Source: Diadophis punctatus similis (taxonomy: Eukaryota; Chordata; Lepidosauria; Squamata; Dipsadidae). From it: a DNA stretch of 64,000 nt. The notes beneath the pieces were generated by a model. That model did no database searches. It had not been told where the DNA came from and saw only the letters and a program-made list of their open reading frames with translations. The translations under genes were made by a program, and so were the position numbers. The DNA is taken from positions 15,909,501-15,973,500 of the forward strand of contig JALIGW010000013.1 of assembly GCA_023053685.1 (NCBI GenBank), read 5' to 3'. Positions 23,501-35,624 of the stretch are shown here, piece after piece (within the stretch, counting starts at the first letter, position 1; each line of letters starts with the position of its first letter).

Positions 23501-24479
23501 GAATTAAAGCCCATGAACCTTTGCCATTTATAAGGAGTTCATTTCCCCATTAACACAAAAAAATCAACTTTTGCCAAGCCAATCAGCATGTTTAAATCAG
23601 CAGCAGCAGCAGTAGTGCTTGAGGTGGGTGTTACTTGTAAAATATGTTTATCTCAGAACCATGGCAACAGCAATGCTTATATCATTCTAATGTGCTTTTT
23701 GAAAGTGGCTTGTCTTCTCTGTGCCTGCAAGAAAGATAGAAGCAGAGGAGATAAGAACAAGACTCTCTTTAACTAATCATCTAAAATGAAATAGAAAGAT
23801 CCTACAGCTGGGCCAAAAGAATAAGAAGTTGGAACTGGAAATGAGGACTTGTTTACAAGAAGCCTAGGAATAAATAAAGACGTCAAAACAAAGTTTCAAA
23901 ACAAAGAATGGTTCCAAATGTCATGCATAAAATAAAGACCCTTTATCATGTCCAGTGGAACAGTGCTGTCCTGAACTTTTTTTTAAACACAAACTCACTT
24001 GGCTATCGGTAGTTTAAAATTTAGAAAAATGCTAGCTCTGTATTTTAATATCCTGCTATTGCAACATGTCAGCAAAGTCCCTACTTACTATGTTCCCCTC
24101 TATATCTTTGAGGTATATCCAGAAAATCCATATTATATGTTACTACTATATTGGCCACTAGAACATCACAATGCAAGCAGGTAAAATGATCAAGTTTTCA
24201 TCTCTTTGCTAACTAACTTCAAAAAGCTCATTGTGTCTAAAATTTCTAGATACAAAAAGTATGTGGTTTGTTTTTTTTTTAAAGTGAAGATGACTTCTAA
24301 TGCAACTAAATCTCTGCCCTTTTGTTTGTTTGTTTGTTTGTTTATAACTAGGATTATGAATTGGACCCAGATATTTACTGGAAGCCAGTGCAGCTTGCAA
24401 AACAGAAGTGTTACATGGACATACTAAAGTGTACCCATGTCTATTTGTTCTTCTGTTTTCTGGAACAACTGAAGTTCGG
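20542..24479. other. Unique AT-rich DNA
   Basis: No gene recognised over 3.9 kb. Minor items: a possible L2-type 3' tail on the minus strand at about 21288-21345 (ATAAGCCGCCCAA), a short CA run at about 21976-22003, and a TTTG run at 24321-24344. The repeat-free block at about 22940-23190 contains TCATTAATTAGCC and TGATTGGCT. Confidence 0.45.
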
Positions 24480-24645
24480 TTGGTCTTCCAGGGCAGATTT
24501 ACTTGGATGGCTAGTGGTTTAGCTGTACAATTAAGTAATCATCAACATACTGGTGATATTCACCACAGGTCACCAGATAATCTCTCCCAATGGTTTCATG
24601 AAAACCTTAAACAAAAGCAAGAAAAGATATCATCTGATGATATTC
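24480..24645 (-). mobile_element. Probable decayed L2-type LINE fragment
   Basis: On the minus strand, TTCATGAAACCATTGGGAGA and the following ATCACCAGTATGTTGATGAT line up with the segment of the intact L2-type copy (60410-60480) that encodes MKPLGEII and the YADD box. Frames are broken. Extent is uncertain. Confidence 0.45.
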
Positions 24646-25906
24646 AATTGAATTGATGGGATTCCTTGATCCTAAGAATTAAAGGGTTTTTTGCATATAG
24701 CATCTGCTTCGAAAGAAATTTTTCAACTCTGCTTGAGATAGTAGGATCCTGGTCCCACAGTAGGAAGCAAATGAAGTCATCCTCAGATCAACCAGAGTTA
24801 TGAGGGTAAAATACAAGTTACTAGAGAAAGGCTATCAAAAGAATATGTGGGCTCTAGGGTTGTCCCCTCCATGTCTTAGGGTAGAGTCGCCTTTCCTCCA
24901 AAACTGCAAAGCATTAAATGAAATAAGGAGAAATTATGGAGTGTGTTGGACAGGTGAAATCCAATAGGTAAATTGCTTATATGAATGTTTACTATTAATA
25001 TACTGCCAGCATGTAAATCTGTTGGGAAATATGTTTGGAGCACAATCTATATCAAAGCCTGATTGCTGGATTTTAGGTTCATGGCCAGAAGGGCTTTATT
25101 TGAGAAACCACAGTAGTGTAAGTCATTCTGATTTCTAGCTATCCACAAAGGCAACTATTATTAAAAAAAATAATGGCATTCAGAGAATTTCTAGAGAAAT
25201 AAAACTTGAGTCAGCAATAAAGTTGGTATATGTAGATCCTGATTCCAAGGGGATCCTACCAGTTTCTTAAATGAAGTGCTATGATCAAAATCCAGCAAGG
25301 TACTTGTAATAGTGCTTTGGCATCTGGACTGGATACAATCTAAGGACTTTAAGTTTTTATACACACATAATAAGTGACATATGATATCTGAAAAAAATAG
25401 TTATAGCTTTAAAGAATTTCTTTACAGTAAGTATGTTCTTGTCTTCTGTGATATAAAAGAAGTCCAAGTATGAAAGTAAGGCCTTAGCATGATCAGAAAT
25501 AGTTTTAATTTGTGTCAGATTTATGAGAGTTGTAATACTGTGCTAATATTGGAAGAATGAAGCCTAGTCTATAATATTATTTTTCTGCCATTGGAATTCG
25601 CAGCATCTCAGTCTTTTGTTGTTGTTGTAGTTGTTGTTGTGTGAATAGAACATATTTTGCATTTGGAATATTGTATTGTAAGCTTTTCTTCCCTAGAATA
25701 GTCCACAAGGGCCTATAATTTCTTTCTGAGGCCATCCTAAGTTAGAAAGAGAGAGTATAGCTCTATCATCAATGTAAAATCATACAGGCAGCTGGATATT
25801 AAACATCAGGGGAATTAAATTATTATTTTTATTATTATTATTATTTCAAAAAAAGGAAACAATACAGATAAAAATGTATAAGAGATATAGCAAGAATATA
25901 AAAAAC
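24646..25906. other. Unidentified DNA
   Basis: No gene recognised; it may include more of the decayed LINE above. A short GTT-repeat run is at about 25616-25640 and an ATT run at about 25818-25845. Confidence 0.4.
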
Positions 25907-26215
25907 ATGATGGTGATGATGGTGATGGTGATGATGATGATGTTTTTATCCATTCACTTGAGTTTAACTCTTGGCGATGCTATGGGCCAGGTCTCTCCAC
26001 ATCTTCTGAGCTTGCACTATTTCTTTGAGCTTTTCTATGCTCTATCTAGTGTCAGCTTTGATAGTGTCCAGCCACCATGTTCTCTAATGGCTTGGTTTCC
26101 TTTTATTGTTAACTGTTGCGAACATAATTGCTTTCTCCAATGAATTCCCCTGCAGGACATGGCCAAAGTGAGAAGCAGTTCCATGATTTTGCCTTCTAGT
26201 GACATGTCTGGTGCA
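25907..26215 (-). mobile_element. Bov-B LINE 3' fragment
   Basis: Begins with a GATGGTGAT-type microsatellite (25907-25943). It then runs through the Bov-B 3' coding end, for example AGCTTTGATAGTGTCCAGCC, CATAATTGCTTTCTCCAATG and GCCTTCTAGTGACATGTCTG, which are shared with 13660-13830. The fragment is about 270 bp long and inverted. Confidence 0.8.
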
Positions 26216-26999
26216 TGCCAATACATATACAGTACAGTATAAGTAGTAAAATATGGGTGAACAACTAACATATCTGTAATTGTCAGTAACATATCATACA
26301 GATAATATATTCTAATAGCATTAAAAGGGGGGTGGAATTCTTCCTGAGCTAAAGTGGTGAGTATTGAGTGCACACTTAAGTTTAAAAAAATGGAAGGAGC
26401 ATAATACAATCTTGTTTCACTCCTTTATGGATTGACACATCTACAGATAGATAGGTACTGCTATCACATCTTACTAATTTGTCTTAACATAGTAACATTC
26501 TAATCAGGCAAAATAACTTCCAATCTACAGAGGAATGAATCAACTTCCAACACATTCATTCCCTGGGAATGGAATGGAAGGTTGATTTTAAATCATTGAA
26601 GGCAATATAAGGGAATGGGAATAAGTGTGCATGAATTTTTCTACTTGAAACTATAAAATAGCATATTGTTTGATCATTGATTTGCACTCCCTATAGTCCA
26701 CTTATTCATTAGATAGACATTTCTGCTATTCCACTCAATCTAGAAATGTGCATATAGCATCCTGGGAATTCTTAGGAGACTAATGGAATGATTACTAAGG
26801 GAGTTCATGCTGTTGTCTTTTTTTGAAAATGGGACAATAATAGAACAATCCCAGTCTTTAAGCATTGGGAATATGTTACTAGTGTATGTAAAAAAAATAG
26901 AGAGAGAGACTCAAAAATCAACATTACTTTTTTATTTTGTAAGTATCAGGTGCCAGGGGCTTGAGGTGCTTCCAATTATTTGTAAGTACAGTATGTGCC
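26216..26999. other. Unidentified AT-rich DNA
   Basis: No gene recognised. ACAATCTTGTTTCACTCCTT at about 26408 resembles a Bov-B phrase, so parts may be decayed LINE. Confidence 0.35.
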
Positions 27000-27140
27000 A
27001 AGCACCCAGATTTTGATCACATGACCATGGGGATGTTGCATCTGTCATAAATGTAACGCCTGAGTGTAAGTCACTTTTTCAGGGTCATTGTAACTTCAAA
27101 TGATTGCTAAGTGAATGGCTTAAGTAAAGGACTACCAGCT
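27000..27140 (-). mobile_element. Fragment of TA-flanked repeat CAGGTARTCCTTGAC
   Basis: Matches the inverse of the first third of the complete element at 50969-51338: GATTTTGATCACATGACC, then GTAAGTCACTTTTTCAG, and finally AAGTAAAGGACTACC. The other end is missing. Confidence 0.7.
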
Positions 27141-27725
27141 AATGGTGCCCTCTGGTCTTCCAAGATCATTGAAAAAAAAAAGCAAGCAGCTTGTGAGCAT
27201 ATATTAGACAAGTCCATTTGAACTATTTCTCCAGGACTGCAAGTGTCCAGTAAAATGTCAGCATTATCTTTAATTGATGAAAGGACCATGTTTTTGTAGT
27301 CTTAATGATTTCCCAGTTGTCCTTGACTGCCATTTTGTATTAGAAGTAGTTTGGAGTATTTATTTTATAGTATTAGAGCAGCAAGGGGCTCTGCAGTCTC
27401 TTCTAGCCATTTTGTTTGTATGAGCAGGCCCTTCTGTTTGGAATAATATCTTTGTCTGTTCTTCTGCAGCTATCATACCATAAGACTTAATCAGTGTGCT
27501 TTCAAAAGAACCAAGCAGTACAGTCCTATGTTGGTAGAACATTTAGTAATATCCCCTGATGTCAAAGTCAAAGATAAGGTAGAAGAAACCTGGCAGCTCC
27601 CCAAGTTAGACATGGCCTTTTGGAAGGTGTGAGCTGATGAAATATTTAGAAGTCGGCTCACATTTTGATCAGTTAACACTTGAGTGAGGATAATTCCAAA
27701 AGTATGGAATATAGAAACCAATAAT
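27141..27725. other. Unidentified DNA
   Basis: No gene or repeat family recognised. Confidence 0.4.
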
Positions 27726-28185
27726 GTAGAATAACAGAGTAGGAAGGGACCTTGGAGGTCTTCTAGTCCAGGAAACCCTACACCACTTCAGATAAATGGT
27801 TATCCAATCTCTTAAAAACTTCCAGTGTTTGAGCATTTACAACTTTTAGAGGCAAGTTGTTCCACTGATTAATTGTTCTAACTATCAGGAAATTTCTTCT
27901 TAGTTCTAAGTCGCTTCTCTCCTTGATTAGTTTCTTGTCCTACCCTCAGGTGCTTTGGAGAATAGCTTGACTCCCTCTTCTTTGTGGCAGGCCCTGAAAT
28001 ATTGGAACACTGCTGTCATGTCACCCCTAGTCCTTCTTTTCATCAGACTAGAAAAACCCAATTCCAGTACTGTAACTGTTCTTTTTATGTTTTAGCTCCA
28101 GTCCCCTAATCATCTTTGTTGCTCTTTTCTGCACTCTTTCTAGAGTCTCAAAGTTTTCAAATAGATCTTCATTTCTAAATGTATT
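27726..28185 (-). mobile_element. CR1 LINE 3' end
   Basis: Minus-strand CR1: starts with its 3' terminus (AATAACAGAGTAGGAAGGGA), then TTCCACTGATTAATTGTTCT and CTTTTCTGCACTCTTTCTAG. These phrases recur in the longer copy at 29754-31225. It contains stops throughout and an internal deletion. Confidence 0.88.
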
Positions 28186-29358
28186 TATGGTATTATTGAC
28201 TTGCTAAGAAAGAACTGAATCAGATGAACTAATTTATTATGTTGATACAGGAGGGCAGAATCCTTGTTATTTTCTGGGCCTGATGGAGCACAACAGTTGC
28301 TGTTTTCAGGATGCTTTATCAGTTGGGGGCATAACCAATGTAGAAGTTTGATGAGGGAAATTTGCTTTATGTAATCACTGCAAAGGAAACTGTGTAGGCT
28401 TCAAATGTTTTCTTCAAAGCATCCATCTTTTGAGAGGGAGTTGTTAGTTTTTCAAACACAGCTATTATAGTCTGAGCAGTTAAGCTAAATAAATCTGAAG
28501 TGTGTGTTTCTGTGTGATTGAGATGTTATTTAACTCTTCAGCTGGTGCATCATGGGTATAAATAATATATAAATAATTCCACATGGTCAGAGGCAAAATT
28601 TTCCTGAAATCTTCATTCATTGAAATCATCATTCTCAATGAGGAGAAGGGAGTTTGCAGGTCTATTGATTGCTGGGCAGAAATTCAAATATAGTCATAGA
28701 AATCAAGGAGATTAAATCCTCAGAAGAAATTTTGAGGTGAGGAACTCATTAATTTTCAATTGTTTTGCTCTCTGTGCTGATTTCAAAATCTTAACACTTC
28801 TATATTTCTTTTTCTTTCCCTAAATTAAATGTCAGAAATTTAAAGTCATAAATAAAATATTCAGAGGAGAGCAGAGGAAAAAACAAGGGTAATAATAACA
28901 AAAGCCTGATTAAAAAAAACTTGTAATGATTTTACTAAAAGAGTAAATTCATACCTTTTAATAAAATGTATTAGGTACTACTATATTCCATTTTTGTTTT
29001 GTTTTTTTGGTCCGCCATAGAAATTATTCAAAAGAGATATAAGATTGTCTGGGATATGAGTGTTTCTCAGGCTACCTGCACTTTGTGGTGGTATACAGTG
29101 TCAAAGGTGTTCAAATGATCAATATGCAAAACGTGGTCATATTTTTGGAACAAACAGCATCTTTCAGAACTTTCCTTTCCATTATCCTCTCAATTTCCAA
29201 TATTCAAAACTCTTTATTCTGTTTTTTTTTCTCCATTATCAATAATGGTAAACTTGATTAACTTGATTTTAAAGCTAATGTTTATTAATGCATGAGAGAG
29301 AGACAGAGAGAGAGAACATATATGTGTGGTGTATGTATTGTGTAGCACATACTTATCT
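28186..29358. other. Unidentified AT-rich DNA
   Basis: No gene recognised. A short GA run is at about 29294-29315. Confidence 0.45.
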
Positions 29359-29611
29359 GAGCCGAGGTGGCACAGCGGTTAGAGGCAGGTACTGCAGGCC
29401 ACTTTAGCTGACACTGATCCATAGGTCAGCGGTTCAAATCTCACCGGCTCAAGGTTGACTCAGCCTTCCATCCTTCCGAGGTAGGTAAAATGAGGACCCA
29501 GATTGTTGGGGGCAATATAAATATACATTGCTTACTGGTGTAAACCGTTTAGAGAGTGCTTGCACTGTGAGGCGGTATATAAATCTCACAAAATAAATAA
29601 AATAAATAAAT
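29359..29611 (+). mobile_element. Squamate tRNA-derived SINE
   Basis: Near-identical layout to the copy at 1612: GAGCCGAGGTGGCACAGCGG, B box GTTCAAATCTC, GGCTCAAGGTTGACTCAGCC, GAGGCGGTATATAAATCTC, then an AAATAAATA tail. The two copies belong to one subtype, distinct from 13354 and 30583. Confidence 0.88.
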
Positions 29612-29801
29612 ATATGTTTATTAGCAACAAGTTCCATATTGCTGACAGAGCTTCTTTTATTATAATTAATATAGAATTATAATCTATCTTTAGGACTTTA
29701 ATTAGATGAAAGAGATGGGGTTTCTTGACATTATCTAACCCACTTCCAAGACTGAATAACAGAATAACAGAGTTGGAAGGAACCTTGGAGATCTTCTAGT
29801 C

Positions 29802-29922
29802 CAGTGTTTCTCAACCTTGGCAGTTTGAAGATGTGTGGACTTCAACTCCCAGAATTCCACAGCCTGGAATTCTGGGAGTTGAAGTCCACACATCTTCAAA
29901 CTGCCAAGGTTGAGAAACACTG
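29802..29922. mobile_element. Palindromic hAT MITE
   Basis: 121-bp near-perfect palindrome from CAGTGTTTCTCAACCTTGG to its inverse, flanked by a perfect 8-bp duplication TTCTAGTC (29794-29801, 29923-29930). Inserted into the CR1. Confidence 0.93.
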
Positions 29923-29960
29923 TTCTAGTCCAAGCCCTGCTCAAGCAGTAAACTCTATAC

Positions 29961-30424
29961 CAGTGATGGCTAACCTTTTTGCTGTCACGTGCCAAAAGTG
30001 GGGGGAGCCCGGGGGGGACGTGCGTGTGCATGCCCACACCCATAATTCAATGCTCCTCCCTGCGCATGCGCTCATGACCCCCGTGCTCCCCCGCTTTTGG
30101 CACACGATGGCAAGGTGGGTTTTTTGCCTCCCCCGGCTCCAGAGCCTTTATAGGATCCTGGGGAGGGTGAAAACGGCCTTCCCCACACCCCCAGAGGCCC
30201 TGCAGAGGCCGGAAAAGCCCTCCCAGAGCCTCTGCGCGAGCCCTTTACTTACCTCAAAACAGGCTGTGGAGACTCCTGGGAGGGAAGGGGGCGTGGCCAT
30301 CTAAAAATCAGCTGGCCAGCGCACACATGTGAGCTGGAGCTGATCTACGGCAATGGCTCCCGTGCCGGCAAATATGGCTCCGTGTGCCACCTGTGGCACG
30401 CGTGCCATGAGTTCGCCATCATGG
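29961..30424. mobile_element. hAT MITE, CAGTGATGGC family
   Basis: 464 bp from CAGTGATGGCTAACC to GAGTTCGCCATCATGG. Flanks CTCTATAC and GTCTATAG match at 6 of 8 positions. Shares the body of 5741-6174 (CACACCCATAATTCAATG). Inserted into the CR1. Confidence 0.83.
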
Positions 30425-30582
30425 GTCTATAGCATTCTGGACAAATAACTGTCCAATCTCTTCTTTAAAACCTCCATGGATGGATCACTCACAACTTCTG
30501 AAGGCAAGCGGTTCCACTGATTCATTGTTCTATCTATCAAGAAACTTCTCCTTTGTCGCAGGTTGGATCTCTCTTTCATAAG

Positions 30583-30820
30583 GAGCCGAGGTGGCGCAGT
30601 GGTTAAAAGCAGCACTGCAACCTACTTCAGCTGACTAGTTCAGCAGTTCAGCTGTTCAAATCTCACCGGCTCAAGGTTGACTCAGCCTTCCATCCTTCTG
30701 AGGTCGGTAAAATGAGGACCCAGATTGTTGGGGGCAATATGCTGAACTCTGTAAACCGCTTAGAGAAGGCTGTAAAGCACTATGAAGCTGTATATAAGTC
30801 TAAGTGCTATTGCTATTGCT
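30583..30820 (+). mobile_element. Squamate tRNA-derived SINE inside CR1
   Basis: GAGCCGAGGTGGCGCAGTGG head, TTCAAATCTCACC B-box region, and the CACTATGAAGC...CTATTGCTATTGCT tail. Flanked by the 5-bp duplication ATAAG (30578-30582, 30821-30825). CR1 sequence resumes directly after it. Confidence 0.92.
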
Positions 30821-31225
30821 ATAAGTTTCCATCCATTACTGGTCCTGCCCTCAGGTCCTTTGGAGTATAGGTTGAGCCCCTCTTCTCTGTGGCAACCCCT
30901 TGTATATTAGAACACTGCTATCATATCACCCTTAGTCCTTCTTTTCATTACACTAGACATATCCAGTTCCTGAACCATTCTTCATACGTTTTAGCCACCG
31001 GCCCCCTGATTAACTTTGTCACTCTTCTCTGCACTCTTTCTAGAGTCTAAGCAACATTTTTGTATTGTGGTGACCAAAACTAGACACAGTAATTCCAAGT
31101 GTGGTCTCACCAAAGCAATATAAAACAGTAAGAATACTTCAGGTGACCTTAATACTCTCCCTCTGATGATACAGCATAGGATCGCATTGGCTTTTTTGGC
31201 AGCTGCAGCACACTGCTGGCTCATA

Positions 31226-32927
31226 TTTAAGTATAAAACATTAAGACAATAAGTAGAGATCATAAATTTAAAATTGAATTAAAATTCTATTATCCACCTT
31301 TTTTAAGTTCTTCAAGTTTAGCAAGATAGGTTTTTGATTGACAAATACAAACAGAAATAATATAAATATGTAAGAAAAAAAACACATGCAAAACTGCAAA
31401 TGTTAAGGATCTTTGCATGTGAAAAGCATGTATTAGAAGAAATTACCTTGAAAGTTATATGAGAGACATACCCATTGTACATAACTATGCATATAATATT
31501 CTATACAAAAAGGATTCTCAGTGTAATGTAGAATGGGACAGATAAAACTTCCTCCTGATTTAACGAGAACATCACAGAAATTAAACAGCTGTGATAGGAT
31601 AGCTGATACACACACACACATACACTGTACATATTGTATATATAAAATAAAACAATAAGAAATTCCAGAAGTGGGAGGAAAATTATACATTTTTAAATTT
31701 ATATTTCATATTTCTAAACCACCATCACCCATAGTTTTTTTAAGCACCCTTTCCACATATAAGCCATATTGTCAACATAATCAAGATTGTTTAATGTGCT
31801 TGCAATGGAACAAGCACCAGAATCATCTCCTGGCTAAAACTACCTTACTTTTCTATTTAGTTCATATATATATATTTTCTATTAACAGTTAGCAGATGCA
31901 AATTTAAGTAAATCATGCCCTGTCCTCTTTGGTGTGATACCTTGGTTGTTCTTATGTAAGTGGCTCCTCATCTGTATGGTGGGGATTCCCATGGGTTCGA
32001 AAGCTCTCAGTCTGTAGGGAACATATGGCAACTTGGTCCTTTCTCCATTTTCGGTGCAAAGGGTGGGGAGCCAGAGACATGTCATTCAGCTTTGTTTTCC
32101 AAAGTTTAAAATAAGCCATTAGAGCCATAGGCGTGCATAAATGATTCCTAAATAAGTAAGTCAATAGTTCATTGTATCTTATTGAACAACAAACAAATAT
32201 TAAAACAGAAATTTCATATAATGCTGCTTGAATAAATAAGTAGTGTTTTCTGTTTAAATGTATGCCCATGATGATCTAATTCAAACATGAACACTCCAGC
32301 TGCTTTTGAATATTGACAGTGGCAGTTTTGGAGTACAGTGTGCAGGTGGTGTGGCAGTTGCAATTCAGCGTGGCATGATGTGCGCATGTGCTGAGTTTGC
32401 CCTGAAAATGTGTTCCTGTGCCAAAATCTGCCTCCTGGTTTCATAACGCTGCTTTGCCTGGAAAAGAGGTTTCTGTTTTTCTACTTCATTCTCAGAATGG
32501 TTTCAAATTTCTTTCCCAGTACTTTGATAATACTTCTGTGTTTATTTACTGTTTCAGTCAGGTCGTTTTTGTCTGATCTATGTTCTCCACACTTAATTGT
32601 TAAGTCTCTTGGACTGCTCATGATTTCTGATCTCAGAGAAATCTTGAGTGGACTTGCCACATGGTTTTGTAAAATACGGAAAGCCTTGAGAAAGTAATCC
32701 CAGATTTTTGTAATCCTAGAGAAATTATTCTGCTATAACAAATTGGAAATCCATGACCTTCTCATAAATAAGGAAGAAAACTCCCACGTCCACTCATAAG
32801 AATTTCATTGTATTTTACATACTGTTTTGAAAAAGAAAAACTAATTTCTTTGTTTTTCCTTCGATTGAATGAAAATTAAGAAGAAAATTGAAGAAGACAT
32901 ATTTTTTTGATATAACAGTTCATTATG
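31226..32927. other. Unique AT-rich DNA
   Basis: No gene recognised. Short open frames show no family features. Confidence 0.45.
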
Positions 32928-33208
32928 CATGAGTCCAGTGGCGGATTAAGGCTCAGTGGTGCCCTAAGCACTGACAAATCTTGGTACCCCCCCCTCCTTT
33001 GTACATACTGTACAAACGAAGCCAAGCTTAGGCTACAAAAGCTCTACAAAAGTTCTACAAAAATGCAATACAACATCCATTTTAATATTTCACAAGTTTA
33101 ATGTATCAAAATTCCAATTGTCTTGACTTGAAAGGCATTTTTCTACATTTCATTTTCGCAAAACCACTGATAACATCCTCGAAATTAATACTTCTCAGAA
33201 TGTCTGCT

Positions 33209-33406
33209 TCAATTTTTAATGCACACAGTGAGTCGAGTCTTTCTTGAACCATAACTGATCTCTTTGGGTTTTTCACATTCTTGTGAGAAAGACCCCTCTG
33301 CTGTGCAGTTGGTGACCATTAATGTTAAAAATATTCTTAAGGCAATTTCAACATTTGGAAAGGCATTCCCTGGTTTGTCTTCTGTAATTGTGTTGCAAAG
33401 TTCCAC
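33209..33406 (-). pseudogene. hAT transposase C-terminal remnant
   Basis: A minus-strand frame contains FPNVEIALRIFLTLMVTNCT followed by AEGSFSQE. This corresponds to the hAT C-terminal dimerisation region, whose usual pattern is YPN..IALRILLT.PVT.A..ERSFS. In hAT enzymes this part holds transposase subunits together. The catalytic core upstream is not present in the element, so the piece is a fossil. The host element's 8-bp duplication agrees with the assignment. Confidence 0.8.
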
Positions 33407-33641
33407 CTGAGTGAAAGATGTTCAGGAAGGGAGGAGAGGGCATTCACTTTATAATTATCCTTCATCTGATCACGCTAGTGATAATCCAAACGTGTGCTTC
33501 AACAGAGTAAAAGTCATCTCCCACATGCAGCTTTTCACTAGGAACCATACCCAGTCTTTTGGTAAACAAGCACAAAATAAGTTTACTCACATTCAATGCC
33601 AGGGTATCTGTCAAGGCACGTCTACTTCATAGCAGTTCAAA

Positions 33642-33642
33642 A

Positions 33643-33719
<77 letters not shown>

Positions 33720-33746
33720 AGGGAGGGAGGGAGGGAGGGAGGGAGG

Positions 33747-33806
<60 letters not shown>

Positions 33807-33813
33807 AGAGAGA
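33642..33813. repeat. (GA)n-(GGGA)n microsatellite
   Basis: GA units with a GGGA block at about 33714-33751, inside the hAT element. Frames reading Glu/Arg repeats are artefacts. Confidence 0.97.
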
Positions 33814-34057
33814 TGAAAAGGAAGTACATAGGATTAGGAATCCCCTTTATTGTGTTTAATAGTCTAGCTACTCACATCATGTATAATATTTGGCTGCCAT
33901 TGTTCCCCACAAGATGTTTTAGTTTAGTTTTATCATTTTTTTTAACAAATCTTCATTGTTGTTTTTTTCTTTCTCAACTTTTTGGTGCCCCCTTTGGGCC
34001 TGGTGCCCTAAACACGTGCTTAGTCTGCTTAATGGTTAATAAACCACTGCATGAGTC

Positions 34058-34865
34058 ATTACTTCAGGTTTCACTTTACAGAGAGTTCTAGGAGGTTTTT
34101 TTTTCCTTTTACAATATTTGATGTATTTTCTAAATTTAATTTTTTTAAAAAGTAGCAGAAAACAGCAGAAAAGAAGACATGAAATCATTGGCTGGTTTTT
34201 AGTTACTTTTTAACTCTTATGGTTGAGTGTTTTTTAAAATCCCAATTCCCTTCTTTCTTTTAAGAAAGCATTCCAAAAACCATGCATATTATCTGTTCAA
34301 TTACTGGCTACCAGTGTTAGAAGCGCCAATGGGAAAATTTTATTGTTAATCATACTTATTTGCTTTTTATCTTTTTATCAGCTGCTTGAAGTGTCATCTG
34401 TTGGTGAAAAAGGAAGCTTGAGAAAAAGCGATGGCTAACCTCAGACCCCAAGGATGAGATCGCCCATTTATGTTGAATGTTTGACTATGGTTTTGTGATA
34501 TTCAGTACTTCCAGTTGCTATGGGTTTTATACTTTTGTATATGTTATTATTATTTTTAATATTGTAAGCTGCCAAGGCACGTATATACAGTAATAAGGAT
34601 GGCCATATATAGCCAATAATAGCAAAGCAAACATTTTTTAAAAGGGTAATGTATCCTGTTTACAACATTATTCTCCCAAAGGAAGAATACAATGGAAAAA
34701 TTATTATACAGACAAAAAGCCAGTGCAATCTGCAGTTTCTTTACCATGTCAACCTTGTTTTGTCAATACCTATACCAGTAAAATCAGTTTTAGAGAATCG
34801 CCAAATGCAAGCACAATATGTGTACTTGTACATATAGAAGCATATTTGAATGTTTTTATTCATAA
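34058..34865. other. Unique AT-rich DNA
   Basis: No gene recognised. The stretch near 34540-34580 (TTTTAATATTGTAAGCTGCC) resembles an L2-type 3' end, weakly. Confidence 0.4.
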
Positions 34866-34975
34866 TCTGGCCATTATATTTATACAGTATGTGTATTCAT
34901 ATATAAACATACAAACATATACATGTTTGTATGTTTGTATATGCATACACATACTGTATAAATATAATGGCCAGA
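34866..34975. repeat. 53-bp-arm palindrome
   Basis: Arms 34866-34918 and 34923-34975 pair at 51 of 53 positions around the 4-nt spacer ATAC; the outermost bases are TCTGGCCATTATATTTATAC and its complement. No 8-bp or clear TA duplication is visible at the edges. Confidence 0.92.
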
Positions 34976-35622
34976 AATTACTCTCAGAAAGTGTTGTACC
35001 AAGAACTAGATTATCTGAATCAGTAACTACAAATGAAAATTAATTTTCTGTAAAATAATGTATTACAAAGTGAATTTGTACATGCAAGTATTCATATACT
35101 TCAGTTTTGACTGGGAATTCTGAGTGTTTAGAACAGCATGTCAAGAGGTCAACAAGTTGAAGTGACTGTAGCACATGTTACATTTTTCTCTCAAACACAT
35201 GCAGTCTAGCAGATGGTAGTCATTGTCTTGGTATAACATTTTGTCTCACTATAACCAATGTCATAATTTGCTAATTCCTATTATAGTTTTTGTAGAGGAG
35301 TGGAAGAAGCTTTATTCCTACGTTTCACTCAGAGAAAAGCCAAGTTTAAGATCATTTGGTAATATTCAGCCAGCGACTTTGGACACATTAGAAAGGACCC
35401 AGCTCTCTAAAAAGGTTCTAATGCTGTGGAAATGAGATGAAAGAGAAGAGAATAACTAGATAGACTCAGGTAGATAGACTTAGGTAGAGTAGCGATGAGT
35501 GCACCATTGAGAGACTTGAAAGAACAGGTTTGGTATAAATTGTCATGAAGAAAATCTATCTATGTGGTCACCGGGAGTCAAAAATGACTTGATGTCACAT
35601 TATCACTCACTACCTCTTCACC
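34976..35622. other. Unique AT-rich DNA
   Basis: No gene recognised. The segment at 35440-35570 has short repeats of TAGATAGACT. Confidence 0.45.
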
Positions 35623-35624
35623 TA

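Larger units (their letters stand above)
29754..31225 (-). mobile_element. CR1 LINE broken by three insertions
   Basis: Minus-strand CR1 whose own sequence survives in four blocks: 29754-29801, 29923-29960, 30425-30582 and 30821-31225. The inner end encodes CR1 reverse-transcriptase thumb sequence (MSQQCAAAAKKANAIL, then LYIALVRPHLE-like residues with changes). Stops and frameshifts show it is dead. The insertions are a palindromic hAT MITE, a second hAT MITE and a SINE. Confidence 0.9.
32936..34049 (-). mobile_element. hAT element with transposase remnant
   Basis: 1114 bp from CAGTGGCGGATTAAGGCTC to GGTTAATAAACCACTG, flanked by a perfect 8-bp duplication CATGAGTC (32928-32935, 34050-34057). 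GGTGCCCTAA occurs near both ends, inverted at the right. The interior holds a decayed piece of transposase (33209-33406) and a 172-bp GA array. It cannot move itself. Confidence 0.9.

Noticed and set aside
26035..26409. 124-codon minus-strand ORF
   Set aside because: Its C-terminal half is the decayed Bov-B fragment; the rest is unrelated flank.
33559..33859. Glu/Arg-repeat ORFs
   Set aside because: Translation of the GA/GGGA array inside a hAT element.
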